From positions 75,213-139,056 of the forward strand of contig NZ_JAIQYY010000004.1 of assembly GCF_020181035.1 (NCBI RefSeq): a stretch of 63,844 nt of DNA. Direction: 5' to 3'. Positions within the stretch are counted from its first letter, which is position 1. Every line of letters starts with the position of its first letter. This document shows, piece by piece, positions 36,550-44,837 of the stretch. Source of the stretch: Streptomyces sp. CoH27 (GTDB lineage Bacteria; Actinomycetota; Actinomycetes; Streptomycetales; Streptomycetaceae). A program made the translations under genes and the position numbers. The notes below the pieces were generated by a model. It was not told where the DNA came from. It did not search any database and worked only from the letters and a program-made list of their open reading frames with translations.

Positions 36550-36840
36550 CCGGCTCGGTCGCCGGTTGCAGTCAGCCGGCCCGGCTCCCCGCGCCGGTAC
36601 GTGCCGGTGAGCTTGCCCGACGCCAGCGGTGCCCAGGCGAACACGCCGGTCGAACGCCCATGTCTGCGGCAGGAGTTTGCACTCCGGGGTGCGCTCCAGG
36701 AGGCTGTAGCGCAGCTGCAGATCCGCCAAGCTCGTCCAACTCCTCAGCCACGCAGGGGTGTTGGCATGAGTGATCGCCCAGGCGGTCCAGTCCGACACGC
36801 CCACGTACTGCACCTTGTCGGGGTCCCCGTCGCGCGTGCC
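36550..36840 (-). pseudogene. aldo/keto reductase remnant
   Basis: Read leftward, one frame gives VQYVGVSDWTAWAITHANT and LADLQLRYSLLERTPE, followed after a frameshift by FAWAPLASGKLTGTYRRGEP. These are adjacent pieces of an AKR barrel (strands 6-8). The N-terminal catalytic Asp/Tyr/Lys/His part and the true C-terminus are missing. It fills the gap between the MarR gene and the VOC gene. Confidence 0.75.
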
Positions 36841-36876
36841 GCATGGGTACGTGCCGGCTGGAGGGCAAGCCGCGGC

Positions 36877-37641
36877 TCAGCTCTCCGTGCCCGCGAGGTG
36901 TACCCCGAACGCCGCGCCCTGCGGATCCCGCAGCACCGCGATGCGCGGGCCGTCCGGCACCGTCACGGGGGCCAGCACGACGGCACCGCCCGCCCGGTCC
37001 GCGACCTCCGCGGTGGCGTCCACGTCGGCCACCGCGAAGTACGGCATCCAGTGCGCGGGTGCCTCGGGCGGGAACCGGTCGCCCATGTCGGCCATGCCGC
37101 CGAACTCCGCACCGCCGAGGGCCCACTCCGTGTACCACTCGGAGGACTCGGCGCTCCAGTCGAACACCGTCGTGTAGAAGTCGCGGGCCCGGTCGGTCTC
37201 CCGGGTGGCCAGCTCCACCCAGCCGAGGGCGCCGGGCGCGTTGAACAGGCCGGCGCCCGGAAAGGTCCGGGCCTGCCACAGCTGGAACGCCGCGCCGGTC
37301 GGGTCGAGGACGACCGCGAACCGGCCCGCGTCGAACACGTCCATCGGGCCGAGGACCACCGTCCCGCCGGCCTCCTCCACGCGCCGAACCGCCGCGTCCG
37401 CGTCCGGCACGGCGAACGAGACGTTCCACGCCACCGGCTGGGACTCCTGGTACAGCGGGGTGAGCCCGGCGACCGGCGCGTCACCCAGATGCGCCACCGT
37501 GTACCCACCCGCCTCCGACCGCGTGTCCGTCTCCGGCCGCCAGCCGAACAACTCGGCGTAGAACCGCTTGGCCCCCTCCAGATCCCTGGTCCCCAACTCG
37601 ACCCAGCACGGGCCACCGATCACCGGCTTGTCGAACTCCAT
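36877..37641 (-). CDS. two-domain VOC (glyoxalase/bleomycin-resistance-like) protein
   Basis: This 254-residue protein has two tandem VOC modules: GGPCWVELGTRDLEGAKRFY at residues 9-28 and LGWVELATRETDRARDFY at about 139-156, each followed by paired beta-strands ending in DPTGAAFQLWQ and DPQGAAFGVH. It is soluble with no signal peptide. Members include hydroxylase-like and antibiotic-binding proteins, and the substrate is not predictable. An upstream purine-rich tract (37660-37725) is unusual but unexplained. Confidence 0.88.
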   Translation of the reverse strand: MEFDKPVIGGPCWVELGTRDLEGAKRFYAELFGWRPETDTRSEAGGYTVAHLGDAPVAGLTPLYQESQPVAWNVSFAVPDADAAVRRVEEAGGTVVLGPMDVFDAGRFAVVLDPTGAAFQLWQARTFPGAGLFNAPGALGWVELATRETDRARDFYTTVFDWSAESSEWYTEWALGGAEFGGMADMGDRFPPEAPAHWMPYFAVADVDATAEVADRAGGAVVLAPVTVPDGPRIAVLRDPQGAAFGVHLAGTES

Positions 37642-37896
37642 GACGGCTCCTTCCGGAGGGGCAGAGGCGGGTGAAGGGCAGAGAGACAGAGACGCAGGCG
37701 GGACAGAAGGGCACAGGGGCAGACAGTCGGGCCTCCCGCGCCGCGCGAAGCCCCTCCCGGCACGCTAACCCCGGCCCACGGACCCGGCCATCCGAGCGGG
37801 CCCGAGCACGAGCCGGCCGCCCGATCCCCAGCCGCCCCGCACCACTTCCCTCCTCGTTCCCTCCTCGCCCGACCCCCACCCCGGACCTTCGCCCCC

Positions 37897-38289
37897 TCAG
37901 ACCCCCGGCCGATACCGCATCGGATGATCCGCCGGGACCTCCACCAACGCGATGCGGACGCCGTCCGGATCGGTGATCCACATCTCGATCAGGCCCCACG
38001 GCTCCTTCACCGGTGCCCGGAGGATGTCGACGCCCCTGGCCCGCAACTCCTCGTGCGCGGCCGTCGCATCGTCCACCTGGAGCCACAGCCGTACCGCGGG
38101 CGACGGTGGGGTCTCGGAGCGGCCGGAGATCTCCAGGAAGCCGCCGCCGAGGAAGTAGACCGTCCCGCGCTCGGGACCGGTACCGAACTCGCGGTAGACG
38201 GACAGTCCCAGCAGCTTGCCGTAGAAGGCGCGGGCACGCTCGGGGTCGGTGGGGGTGAGCAGCGTCCGGCTGCTGAGTACATGCACCAT
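37897..38289 (-). CDS. single-domain VOC family protein
   Basis: This 130-residue protein has LLTPTDPERARAFYGKLLG, a GGGFLEISGR strand and ITDPDGVRIALVEVP, a complete betaalphabetabetabeta VOC pair. It would dimerise to form the metal site. The ATG at 38289 begins MVHVLSSRT, and further upstream the frame is not conserved. It is divergent from the GNAT gene with only 70 bases between starts. The function is unknown; antibiotic binding or a small-molecule isomerase is possible. Confidence 0.85.
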   Translation of the reverse strand: MVHVLSSRTLLTPTDPERARAFYGKLLGLSVYREFGTGPERGTVYFLGGGFLEISGRSETPPSPAVRLWLQVDDATAAHEELRARGVDILRAPVKEPWGLIEMWITDPDGVRIALVEVPADHPMRYRPGV

Positions 38290-38359
38290 GCCGGCGGAGC
38301 CTACTGGCAGGGTTACCCTCGACCCTGGCTCAGCCACGCCCGAGATCGAAAGGCCGCCC

Positions 38360-38899
38360 ATGGACACGCCCGCCGCCGGACTCACCTTCCGTGACGCCAC
38401 AGACGCCGACGTCGACGCCCTGGTCGCGCTGATCGAGTCGGCGTACCGCGGTGACGCCAGCCGGGCCGGGTGGACCACCGAGGCGGACATCCTGGAAGGC
38501 CAGCGCACCGACCCCGAGGGCGTGCTCGACGTGATCAAGTCGCCGGACAGCCGGCTGCTGGTGGTGGAGCGGGACGGCCGTATCATCGCCTGCTGCCAGC
38601 TCGAACACCGCGGTGACCACGCCTACTTCGGCATGTTCGCGGTCCGCCCCACGCTCCAGGGCTCCGGCCTCGGCAAGGCCGTCATGGCCGAGGCCGAACG
38701 CCGGGTGCGCGAGGACTGGGGCGTCACCGCGATGCACATGACGGTGATCTCCGTACGGGACGATCTCATCGCCTGGTACGAGCGCCGCGGCTACCGCCGT
38801 ACGGGACAGATGAGCCCGTTCCCGTACGGCGACGAGCGCTTCGGCATCCCGCAGCGTGCCGACCTCCAGTTCGAGCTGCTGGTCAAGCCGCTGGCGTGA
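38360..38899 (+). CDS. GNAT-family N-acetyltransferase
   Basis: This 179-residue protein has the GNAT fold with the acetyl-CoA loop VRPTLQGSGLGKAVM (Q/R-x-x-G-x-G/A type) preceded by the strand AYFGMFAV. It ends with YERRGYRRTGQMSPF, the usual last helix and strand. GAAAGG lies 9 bases before the ATG. The substrate is unknown. It is convergent with the glycerophosphodiesterase gene, with 3 bases between stops. Confidence 0.9.
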   Translation: MDTPAAGLTFRDATDADVDALVALIESAYRGDASRAGWTTEADILEGQRTDPEGVLDVIKSPDSRLLVVERDGRIIACCQLEHRGDHAYFGMFAVRPTLQGSGLGKAVMAEAERRVREDWGVTAMHMTVISVRDDLIAWYERRGYRRTGQMSPFPYGDERFGIPQRADLQFELLVKPLA

Positions 38900-38902
38900 G
38901 CC

Positions 38903-39586
38903 TCACGCGGTGAAGCGGCCGGTGCGCTTGATCTCCGGGAAGTCGGTCGTCGCGCCGTCCAGCTCCAGCGCGCGCACCAGCCGCAGATGGTCCTGTGTGT
39001 TGACCACCCAGCCGATGATCCGCAGGCCGGACGCGCGCGCGTGCTCGACGATCTCCAGGGTGATCCGGCGGATGTTCAGACACAGGGTCGGGGCGCCGAC
39101 CGCCACGGCCCGCTCCACCACGTCGGGGCCGTAGCTCCCCGCGACCAGCGCGGTGCGCACCCCCGGCACCAGCCGGACGATCTCGGCGACCGCCTCGTCG
39201 TCGAACGAGGACACCTCCACCCGCCCGACGAGGTCCCGCTCGTGCATCACCTTCGCCAGCGCCCGGGCCGCCGCCACATCCTTGATCCCGGCCTGGAGCG
39301 GCGTGCGCACCGCGTCCAGCACCTCCTCGAACACCGGCACCCGCTCACCGCGGCCCGCGTCCAGGGAGCGCAGCTCGGCCAGGGTCTTCTCGGCGATCGG
39401 CCCGGAACCGTCGGTCGTACGGTCCACCTCCGCGTCGTGCATGACGACCAGGGCGCCGTCCTTGCTCAGGTGCAGATCGAGTTCGATGAGATCGAGGCCG
39501 GCGTCCTGCGCGGCGACGAAGGAACGAAGGGTGTTCTCGGGTTCGACACCCATGACCCCGCGGTGACCGATGGTAAGGAAGTTCAA
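38903..39586 (-). CDS. glycerophosphodiester phosphodiesterase
   Basis: This 227-residue TIM-barrel has the GDPD signature: GHRG at residues 7-10, PENT at 16-19, the LIELDLHLSKDG metal ligands and MHDAEVDRTTDGSG. It hydrolyses glycerophosphodiesters to glycerol-3-phosphate and an alcohol. No signal peptide is present, so it is cytoplasmic, unlike phosphate-starvation-secreted relatives. The start is the only ATG with the full HRG motif. Confidence 0.93.
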   Translation of the reverse strand: MNFLTIGHRGVMGVEPENTLRSFVAAQDAGLDLIELDLHLSKDGALVVMHDAEVDRTTDGSGPIAEKTLAELRSLDAGRGERVPVFEEVLDAVRTPLQAGIKDVAAARALAKVMHERDLVGRVEVSSFDDEAVAEIVRLVPGVRTALVAGSYGPDVVERAVAVGAPTLCLNIRRITLEIVEHARASGLRIIGWVVNTQDHLRLVRALELDGATTDFPEIKRTGRFTA

Positions 39587-39979
39587 GGTTCGACTCGCTT
39601 CCGTCGACGGCGGCTCGGCGCGCGCGGGACGGGCGGACGCCGTCGTCCGCGCGGGCCAGGCTCGCAGCCTAATCGCCGGGACCCGCGATGAACCCGCACG
39701 TGCACGCCGTCCGGGTGCACGTCGCGCGCCTCAACTGGCCGGTTTGCGCCCCTGCCGTCACCCACTCGTGGGCGCGTCCCCGTTCTCCTGGCCGACCGGA
39801 TCGGCACTGCGTCAGGATCCCGTGCACGCGACGGAAGTGAGCGTCGTCACGCTGCGATGCAGGAAAATTGGCGGCTGTCACGCGATCGAACAGAAAAATT
39901 TCCCGGTCTGCCTCTTGATGGCGTAAACGGGGTACGCATACGGTGTCCATACGCGAGGTTCTCCCGTGGAGGATGGGAC
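39587..39979. other. regulatory intergenic region before the DUF6421 operon
   Basis: This stretch of 393 bases lies between divergent genes. The right part (39850-39940) is unusually AT-rich with AAAATT and GAAAAATTTCCC. It contains TTGATG (39915) and TACGGT 18 bases on as a possible promoter, and GGAGG before the ATG. The left part encodes nothing I can support; a 50-codon frame near 39688 lacks a ribosome binding site. Confidence 0.5.
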
Positions 39980-41377
39980 ATGACGGAAATTCTTGTGCAG
40001 GCGGCTGCGAAGGGGCAGATTCCTTCGTCGACCAGGGTGATCGAGCACCCGGCCTGGCCCGTGCTCAAGGATGCCGTGGAGCAGATCCGGCCATGGCAGA
40101 GCAAGGACGGGTCGATCGACTTCACGGCCGAGGGCGCCCCCGCCCCGGCCGATGCCGAGGCCGCCGTGCGGCGTGTCGTCGACGCGGTCGAGCAGCTCTC
40201 CCCGCTGCTCCCGCACGACAAGGCGTACCACGAGGCCCTCGTGCGCGACCTGGGCCGCTGGGTCGAGGGCGGCTTCGAGGTGCCCGACTTCCTGGACTCC
40301 CTGCTGGCCTTCCAGCCCGCCGCGAACCGCGCGGACGGCCTGCAGCACCTGGTCGTCTTCCCGATGTACACGCAGAACGGCAACCTGGACCGCAACCTGG
40401 AGGCGGTCGTGCTGCGCATGGTCTGGCCGGACTGGCTGGCCGAGCTGGAGCGCACCCGTTACGACAACCCGCTGTTCTGCGGCATCACCTTCGAGGACTT
40501 CACGTCCGGCTACGACACGAACTCGGCCGTCCTCTTCCCGGAGACCATCGCCGTACGCGAGGCGCCGGAACGTTTCTCCTGGGGTGGCATCTTCTGCGAC
40601 CGCGAGGCCGCCCGCTTCCGCCGGGTCACCGAGGCGGCCGTCGACCTCCTGGGCGTGTCGCTGCCCGAGGACGTCGCCGCGATGGTCCACGATCAGAAGC
40701 GCTGCGAAGAGGCCTTCGTGCTCTGGGACATGGTGCACGACCGCACCCACAGCCACGGCGACCTGCCGTTCGACCCGTTCATGATCAAGCAGCGCCAGCC
40801 GTTCTGGATGTACGGCCTGGAGGAGCTGCGCTGTGACCTCACCGCCTTCAAGGAGGCCGTGAAGCTCCAGGCGGACGGCATCCCGCAGGCCCGTGACGTG
40901 CAGTACGCGGTACTCTTCGACCGGATGTTCCGCTTCCCGGTCACCGGCGACCGCGTCCGCAACTACGACGGCCTCGGCGGCCAGCTGCTCTTCGCCTACC
41001 TGCACAAGCACGACGTCCTGCGCTGGACCGACAACAAGCTCTCCATCGACTGGGAGCGCGCCCCGCAGGTCACCAACCAGCTGTGCGCCGAGATCGAGAA
41101 GCTCTACAAGGACGGCATCGACCGCCCGAAGCTGGTGCACTGGTTCGCCGGCTACGAGCTGGTCGCGACCTACCTCGCCCCGCACCCCGGCTCCAAGTGG
41201 GCCAAGGGCCCGGACGCGCTGGACCTGACCCAGCCGCCGCGCAAACTCGTGGACGACGTGCTTGCGGACGAGTTTCCGCTCAGCATGTTCTATGAGGCGC
41301 TGTCCAAGAAGCTCAAGAACGTGATCGCCGCGACCAAGGGCATCAGGGCGGACGGCGCCGAGCGGATCGCCGCGTGA
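39980..41377 (+). CDS. DUF6421 family protein, possible gluzincin-like metallohydrolase
   Basis: This 465-residue soluble protein has no signal peptide. The family has no known function. Around residues 250-290 it has MVHDRTHSHGDLPF (H253, D254, H257, H259) followed by YGLEELRCDLTAF (E281, E282, D286). This HDxxH plus ExxxD arrangement resembles the zinc site of gluzincins, and EELRCDL resembles the EExRADL helix of M49 peptidases, with Asp replacing the catalytic Glu. That is inference. It is first in an operon with an SDR and a threonine aldolase; its stop TGA is shared with an in-frame upstream GTG of the SDR. Confidence 0.85.
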   Translation: MTEILVQAAAKGQIPSSTRVIEHPAWPVLKDAVEQIRPWQSKDGSIDFTAEGAPAPADAEAAVRRVVDAVEQLSPLLPHDKAYHEALVRDLGRWVEGGFEVPDFLDSLLAFQPAANRADGLQHLVVFPMYTQNGNLDRNLEAVVLRMVWPDWLAELERTRYDNPLFCGITFEDFTSGYDTNSAVLFPETIAVREAPERFSWGGIFCDREAARFRRVTEAAVDLLGVSLPEDVAAMVHDQKRCEEAFVLWDMVHDRTHSHGDLPFDPFMIKQRQPFWMYGLEELRCDLTAFKEAVKLQADGIPQARDVQYAVLFDRMFRFPVTGDRVRNYDGLGGQLLFAYLHKHDVLRWTDNKLSIDWERAPQVTNQLCAEIEKLYKDGIDRPKLVHWFAGYELVATYLAPHPGSKWAKGPDALDLTQPPRKLVDDVLADEFPLSMFYEALSKKLKNVIAATKGIRADGAERIAA

Positions 41378-41415
41378 GCGACCGCCCGAAGAACACTCCT
41401 CAAGAGGGGAAGAAC

Positions 41416-42165
41416 ATGGTGGGGAACGGGTCTCTCAGTGGTGCGGTGATCGCGGTGGCCGGCGCGGGCGGACCCGCCGGGCACGCGACGCTGGTCCGGC
41501 TCGCCGAGGCCGGTGCGGTCGTCGTCGGCGCCGACAACAACCCCGAGCGCCTGGCTGAGGCCGTGGACGCGGCCCGCTATGCCCGCGGCGGCGCCACGGT
41601 CACCGGCGATACGGTCGACCTGCTCGACCTGGAGGACACCCGGGCCTGGGCCGACCGTATCGAGAAGGACCACGGCCGGATCGACGGTCTGGTCCACCTC
41701 GTCGGCGGCTGGCGCGGCGGCGCGACCTTCGCCGAGACCGACCTCGCCGACTGGGACCTGCTGGAGAAGCTGCTGATCCGCACCGTCCAGCACACCTCCC
41801 TGGCCTTCTACGACGCCCTGCAGCGCAGCGACCGCGGCCGCTATCTGCTGATCAGCGCCGCCGGCGCCTCGAAGCCCACCGCGGGCAACGCGGCGTACTC
41901 CGCGGCCAAGGCCGCCGCCGAGGCCTGGACGCTCGCCATGGCCGACGGCTTCCGCAAGGCGGGGGGTGAGGAGGGGCCGCGCTCGGCGGCTGCCATCCTG
42001 GTGGTGAAGGCGCTGGTGCACGACGCGATGCGCGCCGAACGCCCCAACGCGAAGTTCGCGGGCTTCACGGACGTCAAGGACCTGGCCGCGGCCATCGAGG
42101 GCGTCTGGGACAAGTCCGCCGCCGAAGTGAACGGAAACCGTCTGTGGCTGACCGAGAAGCCGTGA
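41416..42165 (+). CDS. short-chain dehydrogenase/reductase
   Basis: This 249-residue Rossmann protein has the nucleotide loop AVAGAGGPAGHATLVRL in place of the classical TGxxxGxG, an Asp after strand 2 (VVGADNN) that favours NAD+, HLVGGWRGG replacing NNAG, a catalytic Ser in YLLISAAGAS, and YSAAK with Tyr and Lys. AGGGGAAG precedes the ATG at 41416. A GTG at 41374 overlaps the previous stop and is an alternative start. It is co-transcribed with DUF6421 and the threonine aldolase. The substrate is unknown. Confidence 0.88.
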   Translation: MVGNGSLSGAVIAVAGAGGPAGHATLVRLAEAGAVVVGADNNPERLAEAVDAARYARGGATVTGDTVDLLDLEDTRAWADRIEKDHGRIDGLVHLVGGWRGGATFAETDLADWDLLEKLLIRTVQHTSLAFYDALQRSDRGRYLLISAAGASKPTAGNAAYSAAKAAAEAWTLAMADGFRKAGGEEGPRSAAAILVVKALVHDAMRAERPNAKFAGFTDVKDLAAAIEGVWDKSAAEVNGNRLWLTEKP

Positions 42166-43232
42166 ACCCCCCCAGGACCGACGCGCGTCGCCACCACGAC
42201 CCGCAGGTCCGCGGTTTCGCCAGTGACAACTACGCCGGAGCGCACCCCGAGGTGCTGGCCGCCCTGGCCCTGGCCAATGGCGGCCATCAGGTGGCGTACG
42301 GCGAGGACGAGTACACCGAGAACCTCCAGCGGATCATCCGCGGCCATTTCGGGGCCACCGCGGAGGCCTTCCCGGTCTTCAACGGCACCGGCGCGAACGT
42401 CGTCGCGCTCCAGGCGGTCACCGACCGCTGGGGCGCGGTGATCTGCGCCGAGAGCGCGCACATCAACGTCGACGAGGGCGGCGCCCCCGAGCGCATGGGC
42501 GGCCTGAAGCTGCTCACCGTGCCCACACCCGACGGCAAGCTCACGCCGGAGCTGATCGACCGGCAGGCGTACGGCTGGGAGGACGAGCACCGCGCGATGC
42601 CGCAGGTCGTCTCGATCACCCAGAGCACGGAGCTCGGCACGCTCTACACGCCGGACGAGATCCGCGCGATCTGCGAGCACGCCCACGCCCGTGGCATGAA
42701 GGTGCACCTGGACGGCTCGCGCATAGCCAACGCGGCCGCCTCACTGAACGTGCCCATGCGGACGTTCACCAACGCGGTCGGCGTCGACATCCTCTCGCTC
42801 GGCGGCACGAAGAACGGCGCCGTCCTCGGTGAGGCCGTCGTCGTCATCAACCAGGACGCGGTGCGGCAGATGAAGCACCTGCGCAAGATGTCGATGCAGC
42901 TCGCCTCCAAGATGCGCTTCGTGTCGGTGCAGTTGGAGGCGCTGCTGGCGAAGGACCTGTGGCTGCGCAACGCCCGGCACGCCAACGAGATGGCCCAGCG
43001 GCTCGCCGAGGGCGTGCGGGCGGTGCACGGGGTGGAGATCCTCTACCCGGTGCAGGCCAACGGCGTCTTCGCCCGGCTTCCGCACGACGTGAGCGAGCGC
43101 CTGCAGAAGCGGTTCCGGTTCTACTTCTGGGACGAGGCCGCCGGAGTGGTGCGCTGGATGTGCTCCTTCGACACCACGGAGGAGGACGTCGATACCTTCG
43201 TGGCGGCGCTCAAGGAGGAGATGGCGCGGTAG
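42162..43232 (+). CDS. threonine aldolase-family PLP enzyme (beta-eliminating lyase)
   Basis: This 356-residue fold-type I enzyme has FASDNYAGAHPEVL at the N-terminus, FNGTGANVVAL for phosphate binding, HLDGSRIANA with the PLP Asp, and SLGGTKNGA with Lys217 forming the Schiff base, all as in low-specificity L-threonine aldolases. It would split beta-hydroxy amino acids into glycine and an aldehyde. GTG overlaps the SDR stop (GTGA). As the last gene of the operon it is followed by a strong terminator. Confidence 0.92.
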   Translation: MNPPRTDARRHHDPQVRGFASDNYAGAHPEVLAALALANGGHQVAYGEDEYTENLQRIIRGHFGATAEAFPVFNGTGANVVALQAVTDRWGAVICAESAHINVDEGGAPERMGGLKLLTVPTPDGKLTPELIDRQAYGWEDEHRAMPQVVSITQSTELGTLYTPDEIRAICEHAHARGMKVHLDGSRIANAAASLNVPMRTFTNAVGVDILSLGGTKNGAVLGEAVVVINQDAVRQMKHLRKMSMQLASKMRFVSVQLEALLAKDLWLRNARHANEMAQRLAEGVRAVHGVEILYPVQANGVFARLPHDVSERLQKRFRFYFWDEAAGVVRWMCSFDTTEEDVDTFVAALKEEMAR

Positions 43233-43245
43233 CTGTACACAAGTA

Positions 43246-43285
43246 TGCGATCACCCGAGAAGTCGTCGACTCTCGGGTGATCGCA
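43246..43285. terminator. perfect 15-bp-stem terminator
   Basis: TGCGATCACCCGAGA pairs perfectly with TCTCGGGTGATCGCA over a 10-base loop, 13 bases after the threonine aldolase stop. It is between convergent genes and can act in both directions, with a T-rich flank (TTCCTGTG) on the right. Confidence 0.9.
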
Positions 43286-43321
43286 TTCCTGTGCTCTGCG
43301 TCTCCTGCGAGGTGAACGGGG

Positions 43322-44050
43322 TCAGTGGGCCTCGGCCGTGCGCAGCTGGTCCATTGTCGGTGCCGTGCCGCCCAGGTGGGCGGGGAGCCACCAGGGGTCC
43401 TCCGAGCCCTTGGGGCGGCCGGGGTAGGCGCGCTGGGCGGCGTCCAGGAGCTCCTGGACGGCTTCGCGCAGGCGGCGGGTGATGGCGCCCGCGTACTGGT
43501 CGCGAGGGGCCTCGACCGCCTCGCCGACGCGGATCGTGACGGGCAGGTGGCTGCGCTTGAAGTTGCGCGGGTGGCCCTTCGTCCACAGCCGCTGCGTGCC
43601 CCACACCGCCATCGGGATCAGCGGGACACCGGCCTCCTGGGCGAGGCGGGCCGCGCCCGACTTGAAGCTCTTCAGGGTGAACGACTGGGAGATCGTGGCC
43701 TCCGGGAAGACCCCGATGATCTCGCCGGAGCGCAGCGAGTCCATCGCGTGCGCGTAGGCCGCCTCACCCTGCTCGCGGTCCACCGGGATGTGCTTCATGC
43801 CGCGCATCAGCGGGCCGGAGACCTTGTGGCGGAAGACCGACTCCTTCGCCATGAAACGCACCAGGCGCTTCTGCGGGAGGGCCGCCAGGCCGTTGAAGAT
43901 GAAGTCCAGGTAGCTGATGTGATTGCTCACCAGCACGGCCCCGCCCGAGCGCGGGATGTTCGCCGAGCCCTGGCAGTCGATCTTCAGGTCCCAGACCTTG
44001 AACAACGTCTTGGCGAAACCGACGACGGGACGATAGACCAGCTCTGCCAT
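43322..44050 (-). CDS. 1-acyl-sn-glycerol-3-phosphate acyltransferase (PlsC family)
   Basis: This 242-residue protein has the catalytic HX4D motif NHISYLD (H44, D49), IFNGLAALPQKRLVRFMAKES, the VDRE motif, FPEAT for phosphate binding at about 115-119, and the hydrophobic GVPLIPMAVWG strand. It makes phosphatidic acid at the membrane or transfers acyl groups to a related acceptor. An inverted repeat 54 bases upstream may be its operator. Confidence 0.92.
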   Translation of the reverse strand: MAELVYRPVVGFAKTLFKVWDLKIDCQGSANIPRSGGAVLVSNHISYLDFIFNGLAALPQKRLVRFMAKESVFRHKVSGPLMRGMKHIPVDREQGEAAYAHAMDSLRSGEIIGVFPEATISQSFTLKSFKSGAARLAQEAGVPLIPMAVWGTQRLWTKGHPRNFKRSHLPVTIRVGEAVEAPRDQYAGAITRRLREAVQELLDAAQRAYPGRPKGSEDPWWLPAHLGGTAPTMDQLRTAEAH

Positions 44051-44103
44051 GGGCGGGACGGACCCTTTCTGCTCTGCTCGGGAAAGGGGGCTCCCGGCGG
44101 GAA

Positions 44104-44122
44104 AGTTACGCAGCCGTAGGTT
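44104..44122. promoter_or_regulatory. inverted repeat TTACG-CAGC-CGTAG upstream of plsC-like gene
   Basis: AAGTTACGCAGCCGTAGGTT has arms TTACG and CGTAG(G) around CAGC. On the leftward strand it reads CCTACGGCTGCGTAAC in the promoter zone of the acyltransferase. The form TACGG-N-CGTA suggests a TetR-type lipid regulator. No regulator gene is adjacent. Confidence 0.45.
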
Positions 44123-44297
44123 TACGGCGTCTCGCAGATCGTGCCCGAAGAACGGACGGGTAGCCAGCCCTGGTGCCCCGCGGCGGCGAGATCCTCGTCA
44201 CGTCGGCCTACATCCGGCGTCTTTCTTCCGCCGCCCGGGAATCTTCGCGGCCCGACCGGCGCTGGTGCAGGGTGAGCGGTTGCGGCGGATCGGGAGG

Positions 44298-44630
44298 GTG
44301 CGGGTGCGCGGGCAGGACGACGCGGTGCGGCTGGGGGCCGTCGAACTGGGCGGCGAACTGGGGGAGCGGGCCACCCTCGTGCAGTTCTCCAGCGCCTTCT
44401 GCGCGCCCTGCCGGGCCACCCGGCGCGTCCTCGGCGAGGTGGCGGCGCTGGTCCCCGGCGTGGCACACGTCGAGATCGACGCCGAGGCCCATCTGGACCT
44501 CGTACGCGCCCTGGAGATCCTGAAGACCCCCACCGTGCTCGTCCTCGACGCGACCGGCCGCGTGGTGCGGCGCGCCGCCGGACAGCCCCGCAAGGCCGAC
44601 GTCATCGCGGCCCTGGGGGAGGCCGTGTGA
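44298..44630 (+). CDS. thioredoxin-family protein
   Basis: This protein of about 110 residues has the thioredoxin fold with active site FCAPC, followed by VAHVEIDAEAHLDLVRAL, the cis-Pro loop LKTPTVLVLD and the terminal QPRKADVIAALGE helix. Relatives in Streptomyces usually have an N-terminal membrane anchor. Here the upstream sequence (ARPALVQGERLRRIG) is not hydrophobic, so the anchor is missing or out of frame and the start is uncertain (GTG at 44265, 44298 or 44304). Confidence 0.75.
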   Translation: MRVRGQDDAVRLGAVELGGELGERATLVQFSSAFCAPCRATRRVLGEVAALVPGVAHVEIDAEAHLDLVRALEILKTPTVLVLDATGRVVRRAAGQPRKADVIAALGEAV

Positions 44631-44713
44631 GGGGGCCTCAGGAAACGGTACGGCGCCTTCCGGATCCCGGACCGCACTTGACTGCGCGCACCACCTATCG
44701 TCAGCCTGACCGT

Positions 44714-44794
44714 ATGCCGATCGAACTCCTTCTCCACCGGCGGGCCCACGTCGACCTCGCCCGCACCGCGAGCGCGTGCTGTCCGGGCTGTTGA
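44714..44794 (+). CDS. Cys-rich leader peptide (26 residues)
   Basis: MPIELLLHRRAHVDLARTASACCPGC then stop at 44794 can be read in two parts: a RRAHVDLAR core and a CC-x2-C tail. This matches the small actinobacterial leader peptides found before sulfur-metabolism genes, where Cys-codon stalling is thought to control attenuation. It ends 43 bases before the flavin reductase ATG. No clear anti-terminator hairpin is visible by eye. Confidence 0.7.
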   Translation: MPIELLLHRRAHVDLARTASACCPGC

Positions 44795-44837
44795 GCAGCT
44801 ACGCATCGACACGTCCCCTCGGCAGAAGGACAACTCC

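Noticed and set aside
37660..37725. Purine-rich tract GAGAGACAGAGACG as a structured RNA or H-DNA signal
   Set aside because: It is only the composition of a short upstream region of the VOC gene. No mirror symmetry long enough to support a structure.
39688..39840. A 50-codon frame starting MNPHVHAVRVHV
   Set aside because: No ribosome binding site, no coding bias and no neighbour logic. It is probably chance.
39857..39979. An earlier start for the DUF6421 gene
   Set aside because: The extra 41 residues are basic and unlike the rest, lie in an AT-rich promoter-like region, and have no ribosome binding site. GGAGG precedes the ATG at 39980.
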